Part shown: positions 1-7,401 of the stretch, one piece after another
Position numbering within the stretch: the first letter of the stretch is position 1
How the letters are laid out: the number at the start of each line of letters is the position of its first letter
DNA from: a virus
Strand: one strand, 5' to 3'
Virus record (IMG/VR): IMGVR_UViG_3300031987_000005
Span: 1 to 35,758 of that record
DNA length: 35,758 bases
Notes under the pieces: generated by a model
The model's database searches: none
What the model was told of the DNA's origin: nothing
What the model saw: the letters and a program-made list of their open reading frames with translations, nothing else
Program-made: the position numbers and the translations under genes

Positions 1-58
1 TGATCTACAAAGCTCTCAGACGCGTTCCCCGCGCTTGCGCGGCTAGTTCAACAGCTAA

Positions 59-95
59 TTATACGAACACGTTCGTATATCCCGCGTTCGTATAA
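59..95. repeat. Left-end TTATACGAAC repeats
   Basis: Three copies of a 10-bp word lie here: TTATACGAAC at 59-68, and the opposite orientation GTTCGTATAT at 71-80 and GTTCGTATAA at 86-95. The first two form a near-perfect palindrome with a 2-bp centre. The same word recurs at the right edge of the element (35660-35669), so that reading inward from either end one meets TTATACGAAC. Mu-type transposases bind several sites of mixed orientation at each end, so these are candidate transposase sites. A repressor operator is the alternative. I could not locate the terminal TG/CA or a target duplication. Confidence 0.5.
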
Positions 96-221
96 TTCCA
101 GAATTTTCCAGGGAGGATCAGAAGGGAGTTTGCGAAGAGAAACAAGCACCTAACCCCAATCCACCACGGCTACCGCAGGAGTTATGCGCCCTGTTTTGAG
201 CCACCCCTGCTCACGTTTGTG

Positions 222-236
222 GGCGTATAATTCCGC
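222..236 (+). repeat. Further left-end site, GCGTATAATTCCGC
   Basis: This copy (core at 223-236) closely resembles the right-end site GTTCGTATAACTCCGC at 35660-35675, sharing CGTATAA and TCCGC. It is a candidate internal transposase-binding site, comparable to L2/L3 of Mu. The rest of 1-263 holds no supported gene. Confidence 0.35.
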
Positions 237-263
237 CCGACTCCTTTCCTGTTTTTAACCTTA

Positions 264-794
264 TCAGAAGGTTACCAATGTTTCCCAGCGCTTTTGCGCC
301 CAGGTTGTGTGAAGCCAAATACTCTGAGACACCCGGGATAAAATGGGATGATATGGAATGAATTGGGACGAAGCCAGGAGTGGCGCGGGTCGAGCGATGC
401 GAAAGTGAAGGTTTGAGAGCTGAGGGCATTTTGAGACAAGCGAGGCGAGAAAGGGATTTGTGCCTTCTGTTTTGAGACGACCCCGTTTTGCCTCCCGCCA
501 GTCTTTAAAACCATCATCACCAGTCTTTAAAAACAGTTTACGAACTGCCTTCATCAACTGCCTTACCTGGGCGCGAAGCTTTTCTATTTCGCGCATCATC
601 CCCTGCATTGAGGCGTGACTGTCGTCGCTGCTTTCCTGGTCGCGATCTTCCGAGGCTGAGCCCTTGCTTCCATCCCCGATCACAACGGTACCGCTGTTGC
701 CGATGATAATGTTAACGCTGGGGTCTTTGCCAGACTTACCCGCCCCATCGCCTTCTACCACCTCTCCTATCTGCTTTAGCAGCTCCTCCAGCAT
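264..794 (-). CDS. Small coiled-coil protein downstream of the repressor
   Basis: This 176-residue leftward ORF begins 18 bp after the repressor stop, with a good ribosome site (GGAGAGG) before its ATG, so it is probably co-transcribed with the repressor. Residues 1-65 are acidic and glycine-rich with short beta-prone stretches (NIIIGNSGTVVIGD). Residues 65-92 are a charged amphipathic helix likely to form a coiled coil. After about residue 105 the sequence looks unlike a folded domain. It may be an artefactual extension into the phage end or into flanking DNA, and a 13-bp direct repeat (498-532) lies near that change. I do not recognise the family. A lysogeny-accessory role is inferred from position only. 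Confidence 0.55.
   Translation of the reverse strand: MLEELLKQIGEVVEGDGAGKSGKDPSVNIIIGNSGTVVIGDGSKGSASEDRDQESSDDSHASMQGMMREIEKLRAQVRQLMKAVRKLFLKTGDDGFKDWREAKRGRLKTEGTNPFLASLVSKCPQLSNLHFRIARPAPLLASSQFIPYHPILSRVSQSIWLHTTWAQKRWETLVTF
498..532. repeat. 13-bp direct repeat inside the leftward ORF
   Basis: CCAGTCTTTAAAA occurs at 498-510 and again at 520-532, 22 bp apart. It encodes the two similar stretches of the protein around residues 88-98. It may reflect a local tandem duplication that altered the 3' part of the gene. Confidence 0.5.
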
Positions 795-812
795 TACACC
801 TCTCCATCTTTT

Positions 813-1289
813 TTATCGAAATGCAGCCAACTCTATGACGTTGTCCAGGCTGGCCTGATCCATCGGCTTATCCTGCTTTAAATAAAACTCGCAAACCAAG
901 CGAACAATCTTGACGCGAGCCCCTGCAGAAAGCTCAGGCCTGCGCCTCTCCAAAACAGACAGAACCTTAGTGGCAATCTCCTCCAGTGCATCGACATCAG
1001 GATTCGCATAGGCGGGCTCTGGAGCCCCTATATCTGGAGATCCCTTGCCGCTCGCCAACCACTCAAGCCTGACCCCTGCTGCATCAGAAAGCGATATCAA
1101 GTGCGGCCTGGTTGGTTCGCCGCCAGAGAAGTACCTGCGGATGCCGCTCTGTGAAATTCCAGCCTTTTTGGCAAGCGCTGAAACGCTACCCACTCTCTTG
1201 GCGCAAAAGTTCATTCTCTCAATAAAGCTACTTTCAAGTTCTATAGAGGAAGTTGAAAGAGTGCTTTCATCTTTGCTTTCCGCTTTCAT
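813..1289 (-). CDS. Phage repressor (XRE-type HTH)
   Basis: This is a 158-residue leftward protein. Residues about 22-82 form a helix-turn-helix domain, with the recognition unit near 35-57 (SVSALAKKAGISQSGIRRYF), followed by a typical repressor stretch (VRLEWLASGKG). There is no Ser/Lys LexA-type peptidase domain. The C-terminal half (about 95-158) is helical and may mediate oligomerisation. It is transcribed away from ner across a shared control region with repeated operator-like words, the standard arrangement for the c repressor of transposable phages. The expected role is keeping the early promoter off in the lysogen. The ATG at 1289 has only a weak purine-rich ribosome site. Confidence 0.85.
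   Translation of the reverse strand: MKAESKDESTLSTSSIELESSFIERMNFCAKRVGSVSALAKKAGISQSGIRRYFSGGEPTRPHLISLSDAAGVRLEWLASGKGSPDIGAPEPAYANPDVDALEEIATKVLSVLERRRPELSAGARVKIVRLVCEFYLKQDKPMDQASLDNVIELAAFR
1234..1247. promoter_or_regulatory. Possible third operator inside the repressor start region
   Basis: AAGTTCTATAGAGG resembles the AAGCTCTATARCGCT words at 1362-1376 and 1386-1400. It lies within the first codons of the leftward repressor gene, a position that would suit repressor autoregulation. Based on sequence similarity alone. Confidence 0.3.
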
Positions 1290-1361
1290 CTTCTTTTAAC
1301 CCCGTGTTTTAAAAGGGAAAGATCACAAGCAGCCACCCCGAAAGCGCAAAAGAGAACTTTA

Positions 1362-1400
1362 AAGCTCTATAACGCTTGACTGACTAAGCTCTATAGCGCT
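1362..1400. promoter_or_regulatory. Twin operator repeats of the early/lysogeny switch
   Basis: AAGCTCTATAACGCT (1362-1376) and AAGCTCTATAGCGCT (1386-1400) differ by one base and are spaced 24 bp apart in the same orientation. The second copy sits between the -35 and -10 of the rightward early promoter. The arrangement predicts that repressor and/or Ner binds here to occlude RNA polymerase. Confidence 0.6.
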
Positions 1401-1405
1401 ATTGT
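1376..1405 (+). promoter_or_regulatory. Early rightward promoter (sigma70-like)
   Basis: A -35 box TTGACT (1376-1381) and a -10 box TATTGT (1400-1405) are separated by 18 bp, about 45 bp before the ner ATG. The operator repeats overlap both boxes. This is the best candidate for the phage early promoter driving ner and the transposition genes. Confidence 0.55.
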
Positions 1406-1448
1406 TACGCCATGGAATAAAACAAACCGCAAAGAAAGGTGTTTACTC

Positions 1449-1760
1449 ATGACTGAAAACAAAGCGTCAAAAAAAGCCAGCCTCACGGACTGGCATCGCG
1501 CCGATATCGTCGCCGCACTGCGCAAGGCTGGATGGAGCCTGCGCCAGCTGGCGACTCATCACGGCTACGCCCAGCCAACCACACTATCCACCGCCCTGAA
1601 CCGCCCATGGCCCAAAGGTGAAAAGTTGATTGCAGACGCCATCGGGCAGAAGCCGGAAACCATCTGGCCGACCCGATACGCCGAGCGCAACGCAAAGGAT
1701 ACCACCTTGCAAGGTGTAAATAACCAGCGGCCAGAAACCGGAGCCTCAAAAGCAGCATAA
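1449..1760 (+). CDS. ner: Ner-like DNA-binding protein
   Basis: This 103-residue protein belongs to the Ner/Nlp (SfsB) winged-HTH family. The core at residues 14-78 carries the family pattern, including DWHRADIVAALRKAGWSLRQ, the HTH with PTTLSTALNRPWPKGE, and IGQKPETIWPTRY. Ner negatively regulates early transcription in Mu by binding between the repressor and early promoters. Here it is the first rightward gene after the divergent promoter region. The ATG at 1449 follows an AAAGGTG ribosome site. The tail after about residue 80 is low-complexity and probably disordered. Confidence 0.9.
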   Translation: MTENKASKKASLTDWHRADIVAALRKAGWSLRQLATHHGYAQPTTLSTALNRPWPKGEKLIADAIGQKPETIWPTRYAERNAKDTTLQGVNNQRPETGASKAA

Positions 1761-1867
1761 CGCACCTCCTCGTGTGTTGATCTGAATTCAGCTTAGGCAG
1801 CAGATCGCACACACAGCCAGGGCAATAACGGTTGAATTTTGGACAAGGCAAGAGAGAGGCATTTCAA

Positions 1868-2353
1868 ATGCGCCGCCGCAACTGGAAACGAGCAAACCCA
1901 ACATCACTCAGGCATGCCATGGAGCTGTGCCTGGAGTACGGCCGGGAAAAGAAAAACCTGTCTGTAGAGCGGGTGGCCGATCTGATGGGCATGCCCAGCA
2001 AGTGGACCCTCTATAAGTGGCTGGAGAACGGCCGTATGCCGGCCACGCTGATTCGCCCCTTTGAGCATGCCTGCGGGGCCACCTTCGTAACCCAATACAT
2101 TGGCGCTTCTGCGCAAAAGCTGGTGATTGATATCCCCGCCGGCCAGCCTGCCGACCAGGACGACCTGCTAACCCTGCAGACCGCCCTGAACGATGCAGTC
2201 AGCCTGCTGGCTCAGTTCTACAAGGGCAGCCTGGAAAGCGAGGAAGTGATGGGCGGCATCACCTCGGCCATGGGCCAGCTGGCCGGGCATCGTTGCAACG
2301 TGGAAAAAGCCCACACCCCAGAGCTGGCCCTGTTCCCGGGAGGTGATGCATGA
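1868..2353 (+). CDS. Early-region HTH protein
   Basis: This 162-residue protein was started at the ATG at 1868, because AGAGAGAGG lies 8 bp upstream. The frame is open from a TTG at 1832, but that start lacks such a site. Residues about 25-60 look like a helix-turn-helix (LSVERVADLMGMPSKWTLYK, then WLENGRMPATLIRPFEHACG). The C-terminal half is helical. Proteins of this shape sit between ner and the transposase in many Mu-like prophages of Pseudomonas-type hosts, but I know of no assigned function. Its stop overlaps the next start (ATGA). Confidence 0.75.
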   Translation: MRRRNWKRANPTSLRHAMELCLEYGREKKNLSVERVADLMGMPSKWTLYKWLENGRMPATLIRPFEHACGATFVTQYIGASAQKLVIDIPAGQPADQDDLLTLQTALNDAVSLLAQFYKGSLESEEVMGGITSAMGQLAGHRCNVEKAHTPELALFPGGDA

Positions 2354-2709
2354 CTGCTTCAGACTGGCTCATTGTTGATCTGCTTATTTACATCGTCCCC
2401 CTTTCAATCCTGCTGCTTACCAGCTTCGTCGCGTGGCGGCGGCAAGGTAAGCGCGGCCATAACGATTATGGAGACGATTCCAAACTGGGTGATTGCCCGA
2501 TCTGCAAGCGCCCCCTTCCCAAAAATCCCGAGCAACGTCATGCAGACCATCCAAGTAATAAAGATGGCGGCATTGCTCGTGACTCGGAGATTGATCGCCA
2601 GATTTTTGATCAGGTTCATGGGGGCTCCTCTTCGTTGGTTGGTTCGGTTGGCGCCTCTAACCATAGCGGAGCCGTGAGCCCCCGCCAATTCAAGGGAGGT
2701 GAGGCATGA
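2350..2709 (+). CDS. Small membrane-anchored protein with a Cys pair
   Basis: This is a 119-residue ORF with 4-nt overlaps at both ends (ATGA with the upstream HTH gene and with the transposase), which supports translational coupling. Residues 5-28 form one transmembrane segment, followed by a basic stop-transfer (WRRQGKRG). A CPIC motif with later histidines (HADH) could bind metal. The C-terminal third is Ser/Gly-rich and probably disordered. Its base composition is less GC-rich than that of its neighbours. A plausible leftward ORF (2404-2619) occupies the same DNA, so the coding strand is not fully settled. Confidence 0.6.
   Translation: MTASDWLIVDLLIYIVPLSILLLTSFVAWRRQGKRGHNDYGDDSKLGDCPICKRPLPKNPEQRHADHPSNKDGGIARDSEIDRQIFDQVHGGSSSLVGSVGASNHSGAVSPRQFKGGEA
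2404..2619 (-). CDS. Possible antisense two-TM small protein
   Basis: This leftward 71-residue ORF starts at an ATG preceded 5 bp upstream by GAGGAG, a better ribosome site than most shadow ORFs have. It would encode two hydrophobic helices (near residues 15-34 and 44-59) and a charged C-terminus (PPPRDEAGKQQD). It lies wholly inside the rightward ORF 2350-2709. It could be a holin-like or regulatory antisense gene, or chance. The rightward frame is favoured by its overlaps with both neighbours. Confidence 0.25.
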   Translation of the reverse strand: MNLIKNLAINLRVTSNAAIFITWMVCMTLLGIFGKGALADRAITQFGIVSIIVMAALTLPPPRDEAGKQQD

Positions 2710-4673
2710 GCCAGGAATGGTTTACCCCAAAGGAGCTGGTGGGGCTGACCGGCATGCCCGGCACCGTCCAGGGCGTTCACGTTCGCGCCAAGCGTGATGA
2801 CTGGGAAAGCCGCAAGCGCCAGGGCCGTGGCGGTGGCCGGGAGTATGCTTTTGCATCCCTGCCCATCGAAACCCAGGCCGCACTGATCAAGCAACAGGCG
2901 CCGAAGAAACCGGCCCGCAAGCCTGCACCCGTAGCCACCAGCACCACCGGCCGTGAAGAGCTGTGGGAGGTTTACGACGCCGCCCCCAACTCCATGAAGG
3001 AACAAGCCGAGCGCCGGTTGTCCATCCTGGAAGCCATCCAGAAACTGAAGGACAACGGGGCCACCAAAACCGAGGCCATCAAGCAGGCCATGGAAACCTA
3101 CCAGGAGTCCCGCGCCACCCTGTACCGCTGGGAAAAGCTGGCCAATTCCGTGGCAAAAGAAGACCGCCTGGCAGCACTGATGCCCGCCTATGTGGGCGGT
3201 CGCCCCGAGGCCGAGTGCGACGAGGCCGCGTGGGACCGGTTCAAGGCGTTCTATCTGACCCCGGAGCGCCGCACCGTGGCGCAGTGCTATGACCTGGTAG
3301 CCCAGATGGCCAAGGAAAACGGCTGGAACTGGCCCGCCCTGCGCACCATTAACCGCAAGGTAAAGCAGATTCCCCGGCACATCCGAGTGCTGGAGCGCGA
3401 AGGCGAGAACGCCATGCTGCGGCTTTACCCCTCCATGCAGCGCACCGTGCGGGATCTGCACGCCCTGTACTGGCTGAACGGTGACGGCTACCAGCACAAC
3501 GTATTCGTGCGCTTGCCCAACGGCGAGATCGGCCGCCCGAAAACGTGGTTCTGGCAAGACATCTACAGCCGCCAGATTGTCGGCTTCCGCACCGACCAGA
3601 GCGAAAACACCGACATGATCCGGCTGGCCCTGGGCGACGTGATCGAGCACTACGGCATCCCCGAGCACATCACCATCGACAACACCCGGGCCGCCGCTAA
3701 CAAGTGGCTGACCGGCGGGGTCTCCAACCGGTACCGCTTCAAGGTGAAAGAGACCGACCCCCTGGGCCTGCTGCCCCAGCTGGGCATTGAAGTGCACTGG
3801 ACCTCAGTGGTTGCCGGCAAGGGCTGGGGCCAAGCCAAACCCGTTGAGCGTGCCTTTGGTGTCGGGGGTATTGGCGAGTATGTCGACAAGCACCCGAAAT
3901 TCTCCGGCGCGTACACCGGCCCCAACCCCATGGCAAAGCCCGACAACTACGGCCAAACGGCGGTGGAGTGGGACGTGTTCATGAAGACCCTGCGCCAGGC
4001 GATCGACCACTGGAACGCGAAAGAGAACCGCCGCACCGAAGTGTGCGCCGGCGTGCGGAGCTTCAACCAGGCCTTCCAGGAAAGCTACCAGCGCAACGCC
4101 GACAAGGTCCGTCGGGCCACCGCTGCCCAGCGCCGCCTGTGGCTGATGCAGGCCGAATCGGTACTGGTACAGCGCGACGCCACCGTGGCGCTCACTGTGG
4201 GCAACGGCCCCAACGGCAAGAACCGCTACGGCTCCGACTTCCTGGTGGACTACGCCGGCCAGCGCGTGGTGGTGCGGTTCGACCCGGACCAGCTGCACGA
4301 GCAAGTGCACATCTACCGCACCGATGGCCGTTACCTGGGCGCTGCCGACTGCTTGCTGGCCGCTGGCTTTGGCGACACCAACGCCGGCCGCGAATGGGGC
4401 CGCGAGAACAAGCGCCGCAGCAAAGCCGCCAAGCTGGCATCGCAGGCTGAAAAACGAATGTCTGCCCTGGAAGCTGCCGAGTATCTGCCGGAGCCGGAAG
4501 AGCAAGAGCTGCCAGAGGTGGACACCAACGTGCGCCGTGGCGACTTCGGCCGAGTGCAGAAGGCTGTGGCGGGCAGCGATATCACCGAGCAGCCCTACCA
4601 GTCACCGGCAGACAAATACGGCTTTAACGACGTGATGGAGAGGCACTTAAAGAAGTTCAAAGGCGAGGCATAA
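2706..4673 (+). CDS. A: MuA-type DDE transposase
   Basis: At 655 residues this is close to MuA (663). The N-terminus (about 1-65) is the winged DNA-binding domain (WFTPKELVGLTGMPGTVQGV), with further end-binding helices about 85-220. The catalytic core carries the DDE triad: D260 in LNGDGYQHNVF, D325 in ITIDNTRAAANKWLTGG and E381 in GWGQAKPVERAFG, each embedded in strongly MuA-like sequence. The C-terminal region (about 480-655) should contain the MuB/ClpX-contacting part. The protein joins the phage ends to target DNA for integration and replicative transposition. Its ATG overlaps the previous stop. The MuB-type gene follows after a 104-bp gap containing a leftward terminator. Confidence 0.97.
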   Translation: MSQEWFTPKELVGLTGMPGTVQGVHVRAKRDDWESRKRQGRGGGREYAFASLPIETQAALIKQQAPKKPARKPAPVATSTTGREELWEVYDAAPNSMKEQAERRLSILEAIQKLKDNGATKTEAIKQAMETYQESRATLYRWEKLANSVAKEDRLAALMPAYVGGRPEAECDEAAWDRFKAFYLTPERRTVAQCYDLVAQMAKENGWNWPALRTINRKVKQIPRHIRVLEREGENAMLRLYPSMQRTVRDLHALYWLNGDGYQHNVFVRLPNGEIGRPKTWFWQDIYSRQIVGFRTDQSENTDMIRLALGDVIEHYGIPEHITIDNTRAAANKWLTGGVSNRYRFKVKETDPLGLLPQLGIEVHWTSVVAGKGWGQAKPVERAFGVGGIGEYVDKHPKFSGAYTGPNPMAKPDNYGQTAVEWDVFMKTLRQAIDHWNAKENRRTEVCAGVRSFNQAFQESYQRNADKVRRATAAQRRLWLMQAESVLVQRDATVALTVGNGPNGKNRYGSDFLVDYAGQRVVVRFDPDQLHEQVHIYRTDGRYLGAADCLLAAGFGDTNAGREWGRENKRRSKAAKLASQAEKRMSALEAAEYLPEPEEQELPEVDTNVRRGDFGRVQKAVAGSDITEQPYQSPADKYGFNDVMERHLKKFKGEA

Positions 4674-4677
4674 AAAA

Positions 4678-4701
4678 GCCTGGGAGTTGCAGCTCCCAGG
4701 C
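4678..4701 (-). terminator. Leftward rho-independent terminator between A and B
   Basis: GCCTGGGAG (4678-4686) and CTCCCAGGC (4693-4701) form a 9-bp stem with a 6-nt loop. On the minus strand it is followed at once by TTTTTTA, the complement of the A-run at 4672-4677. On the plus strand no T-run follows, so it should stop antisense transcription rather than early mRNA. A second GC hairpin (4705-4718) lies next to it. Confidence 0.6.
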
Positions 4702-4727
4702 CCAGGCCCCGAGGGGCCGAATCACTT

Positions 4728-4759
4728 AGCAAAGCAACTCAAGCAAAGCCAAGCAAAGC
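4728..4759. repeat. Three AGCAAAGC repeats before the MuB-type gene
   Basis: AGCAAAGC occurs at 4728-4735, 4742-4749 and 4752-4759, just upstream of the B ribosome site (AGAGGGA). The function is unknown. It could be a protein-binding site or a translation enhancer. Confidence 0.45.
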
Positions 4760-4777
4760 GAGAGGGAAATATACCAC

Positions 4778-5734
4778 ATGACCAGAGAGCAGCGAATAGC
4801 CATGAAAGCAAAGCGTAACGAAGCCCTGGTGGCCCAGGTGCAGGAAATCATCAAGGCTGAAAAGCTCACCCAGGCCGCCGTGTCCAAACTCACCAACGTT
4901 AACGCCGCCCGCCTTAACCAGTGGCTAAAGGGCACTTACGCCGGCGATAACGACAAGATCGAGCAGGCCGTTCAGCGCTGGCTGGACTCACGCGAATCTG
5001 AGGAAGAGCTGAGCGAAAAGCTGCCCTCAGACACCGACTGGGTGCGCACCCCCAGTGCCGCCTCCGTGCTGTCTGCCATGAGCTTTGCGCAAATGGCCGG
5101 CTCTATCAGCGTGGTGTATGGCGGCGCCGGCATAGGCAAAACCACCGCCATCCGCACCTATGCCAACCAGGCCCCCAACGTGTGGGTGGTTACCGCTACC
5201 CCGAGCGTGGCGCGCCCCGGCCCGGTGCTGACCCGCATCGCCCAGAGTCTGAACCTGCGCACCACCGGCGCGCTGCACATGATTGAAAGCAACATCATCG
5301 AGCGCATCCAGGGCACCCGGGGCCTGCTGGTGATCGACGAGGCGCAGCACCTGTGCCACCGCGCCCTGGACTCCATTCGCTCCATCCACGACGCCACCGG
5401 CGTGGGCGTTTGCCTGGCGGGTAACGAGATTGTGTACGCCCAGCTGACCGGCGGCACCCGCGCCATTGGCTTTGCCCAGCTGTTCAGCCGGGTGGCCAAA
5501 CGGGTACGGCTGAGCAAGCCCACCGACGCCGACATTGCCGCGATCCTTGACGCCTGGCAGATCACCGATAAAGACACCCGCAAATTCTGCATGGCCATCG
5601 GCAAGCGCCCCGGTGCCCTGCGAGGCCTGAGCCAGACCCTGCGCCTGGCCAGCCTGTTTGCCAGCAACGTGGGCGAGCCCCTGAGCCTGCCCATCATCCG
5701 CGACGCCTGGGCCGATCTGGGAGGTGACCTATGA
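4778..5734 (+). CDS. B: MuB-type transposition ATPase
   Basis: This is a 318-residue AAA+ protein, near the size of MuB (312). The N-terminal HTH (about 29-52, KLTQAAVSKLTNVNAARLNQ) is followed by the ATPase domain, with Walker A GGAGIGKTT at 115-123 and Walker B LLVIDEAQ at 183-190. The C-terminal domain (about 250-318) resembles the DNA-binding end of MuB. It is expected to coat target DNA, recruit the transposase and provide target immunity. The gene starts at an ATG after AGAGGGA, and its stop overlaps the next start. Confidence 0.95.
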   Translation: MTREQRIAMKAKRNEALVAQVQEIIKAEKLTQAAVSKLTNVNAARLNQWLKGTYAGDNDKIEQAVQRWLDSRESEEELSEKLPSDTDWVRTPSAASVLSAMSFAQMAGSISVVYGGAGIGKTTAIRTYANQAPNVWVVTATPSVARPGPVLTRIAQSLNLRTTGALHMIESNIIERIQGTRGLLVIDEAQHLCHRALDSIRSIHDATGVGVCLAGNEIVYAQLTGGTRAIGFAQLFSRVAKRVRLSKPTDADIAAILDAWQITDKDTRKFCMAIGKRPGALRGLSQTLRLASLFASNVGEPLSLPIIRDAWADLGGDL

Positions 5735-6111
5735 CCCGCATGTACCCAACCGCGTACCTGGAACACCACGCCGACCAGTACGCCAGCGCCATGCTCTACA
5801 AGCATGGCATCACCCTGGACCAATACCTGGCCGATCCGGCCCGGTACCAGGAACTGATTACCCGGCCATTCCCACTGCTGCCCGCCCAAACCCGGGCGCG
5901 GCTGCGGATCATGCAGGACGAACAGCGGGCCGAGGCCCGGGAACTTTTCCGTGAGGAAGTCGAGCGCCAGCTGGAGAAAGAGCTGGACGATTTCCCCCGC
6001 AACAACGTGCGCCCCTTCGAGCCCATGCGCCACCACCGCTTCCCGAAGAAGCGTGGCTTTGCCTGCGGCTTCAAGCGCACCCCGAACACACCACACCCAA
6101 CACGAGGTTGA
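5731..6111 (+). CDS. Early-region protein of unknown function
   Basis: This is a 126-residue protein translationally coupled to the B gene (ATGA overlap). It is largely helical, with a Glu/Arg-rich amphipathic stretch at about residues 55-90 that could be a coiled coil, and a basic C-terminus (MRHHRFPKKRGFACGFKR). No family is recognised. Position and codon use support a real early gene. Confidence 0.75.
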   Translation: MTRMYPTAYLEHHADQYASAMLYKHGITLDQYLADPARYQELITRPFPLLPAQTRARLRIMQDEQRAEARELFREEVERQLEKELDDFPRNNVRPFEPMRHHRFPKKRGFACGFKRTPNTPHPTRG

Positions 6112-6114
6112 ACC

Positions 6115-6732
6115 GTGAGCACTGAAACAAACACCGAGCAATTCCGCCGGAACAGCAAGGGGCACCTGGTGCCCGTGGAACAAATCAAAGATATCGACCG
6201 CCTGCGTGACGACCTGGTGCACAACGTCATTGAAAAGGTCAAAGCGCTGCAGGAGGAAATGACCCGTTTCAAGGCAGACGTTGCCAGCGAAGTGGAAGCC
6301 TTCCTGGAGCTGAGCGCCCGGGAATACGACACCCACTACGGCGGCAAAAAAGGCAACGTGACCCTGGCCAGCTTCGATGGTGAATTCCAGATCAAGCGCG
6401 CCGTGTCGGACCACATCGCCTTTGATGAGCGCCTGCAGGTGGCCAAGGAGCTGATTGATAACTGCATTCACCGCTGGACAGCGGGCAGCCGCAGCGAGGT
6501 GCAGGCGCTGGTTGAGCATGCTTTCCAGACCGACAAGGAAGGCAAGATCAACACCGGCCGCATTCTCGCCCTGCGCAGCCTGAACATTCAGGACGACGAG
6601 TGGCGGAAGGCCATGCAGGCAATCATGGACTCCATCCAGATCACCGGCTCCAAGAGCTACCTGCGCTTTTACCAGCGCTCTGGCTCTGATGGGCCTTACC
6701 GCCAAATCCCGCTCGACGTAGCGGCCCTTTAA
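6115..6732 (+). CDS. DUF3164 family protein
   Basis: This 205-residue protein has the DUF3164 pattern: an N-terminal helical region, then DTHYGGKKGNVTLASFDGEF near residues 72-91, a central helical part ending in RILALRSLNIQDDEWRKAM, and SKSYLRFYQR near the C-terminus. The family is common in the early region of Mu-like phages, but its biochemical function is not established. It starts at a GTG 3 bp after the previous stop. Confidence 0.88.
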   Translation: MSTETNTEQFRRNSKGHLVPVEQIKDIDRLRDDLVHNVIEKVKALQEEMTRFKADVASEVEAFLELSAREYDTHYGGKKGNVTLASFDGEFQIKRAVSDHIAFDERLQVAKELIDNCIHRWTAGSRSEVQALVEHAFQTDKEGKINTGRILALRSLNIQDDEWRKAMQAIMDSIQITGSKSYLRFYQRSGSDGPYRQIPLDVAAL

Positions 6733-6768
6733 CCAACCCGCAAACCCAACCCAAAGAGGTGTTAAACC

Positions 6769-7089
6769 ATGACACGCGAAGAAAAAACCATGACCAAAAG
6801 CAGCCTGATTGATGCCCTGATTGACGGCCATCACAGCCGCCGCGAAAGCCACCAGATCAGCAAAGCTGACATGGAAGCCGTGGTGGATTCCCTGGGCGCA
6901 ATCATCCAGGACCGCCTGGCCGAAGGCTGCGAAGTGCCGCTGCCAGGTGTTGGCAAGCTGGTACCGGTGGAGCGCGCCGGCCGCCCCGGCCGCAACCCGC
7001 AGACCGGCGAAGCAATCACCATCCCGGGCAGCGTGAGCGCCAAGCTGCGGCCCGCCAAAGCGCTGAAGGAGGCTCTGAATCATGACTGA
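6769..7089 (+). CDS. HU/IHF-like DNA-binding protein
   Basis: This 106-residue protein ends in a recognisable HU family half: GCEVPLPGVGKLVPVER followed by GRNPQTGEAITIPGSVSAK and a final helix. The N-terminus carries an extra segment before the first helices. The ATG at 6769 is chosen because AGAGGTG lies 7 bp upstream; an internal ATG at 6790 lacks this. Mu transposition needs host HU and IHF to bend the ends, so a phage-coded copy may supply an architectural factor. That role is inference. Confidence 0.88.
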   Translation: MTREEKTMTKSSLIDALIDGHHSRRESHQISKADMEAVVDSLGAIIQDRLAEGCEVPLPGVGKLVPVERAGRPGRNPQTGEAITIPGSVSAKLRPAKALKEALNHD

Positions 7090-7330
7090 GCATAACCCCG
7101 AGCAGTGGCTGGAAGACGCCGGCCAGGCGGCAACCATCACGATCACCCCAAACCCGGAAGGCATGCAGCTGAGCGTCAAATTCGGCGAGGAGAAGGCGGA
7201 CCTCTCCAATCCAACCATCGTGCAAGGGCTCGCCCTTATTGGGTGCGAGGCAATCCGGGAGGCGATTCGCGAGCGCATGAATGTCACCTCTGAGGAGGTG
7301 GCCCGTTACGACAAGCCAACAACTCACTAA
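7082..7330 (+). CDS. Small protein of unknown function
   Basis: This 82-residue ORF overlaps the end of the HU-like gene by 8 nt. It predicts two beta-strands (ATITITPNPEGMQLSVKF) followed by two helices with an acidic/basic mix. No motif or family is recognised. Tight packing in the early operon supports it. Confidence 0.7.
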   Translation: MTEHNPEQWLEDAGQAATITITPNPEGMQLSVKFGEEKADLSNPTIVQGLALIGCEAIREAIRERMNVTSEEVARYDKPTTH

Positions 7331-7401
7331 GCGAAACGCCCTCCGGGGCGTCTGCCGGGCGTGGTTGCCCGGTACTGATGAGCAGCCAAAGCGAGGAATA
7401 C

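Noticed and set aside
1832-1867. TTG start for the early HTH gene
   Set aside because: The ATG at 1868 has a much better ribosome site, and the extension has no conserved look.
5158-7287. 709-codon leftward ORF
   Set aside because: Shadow of MuB-type, DUF3164 and HU-like genes; no domain or ribosome site.
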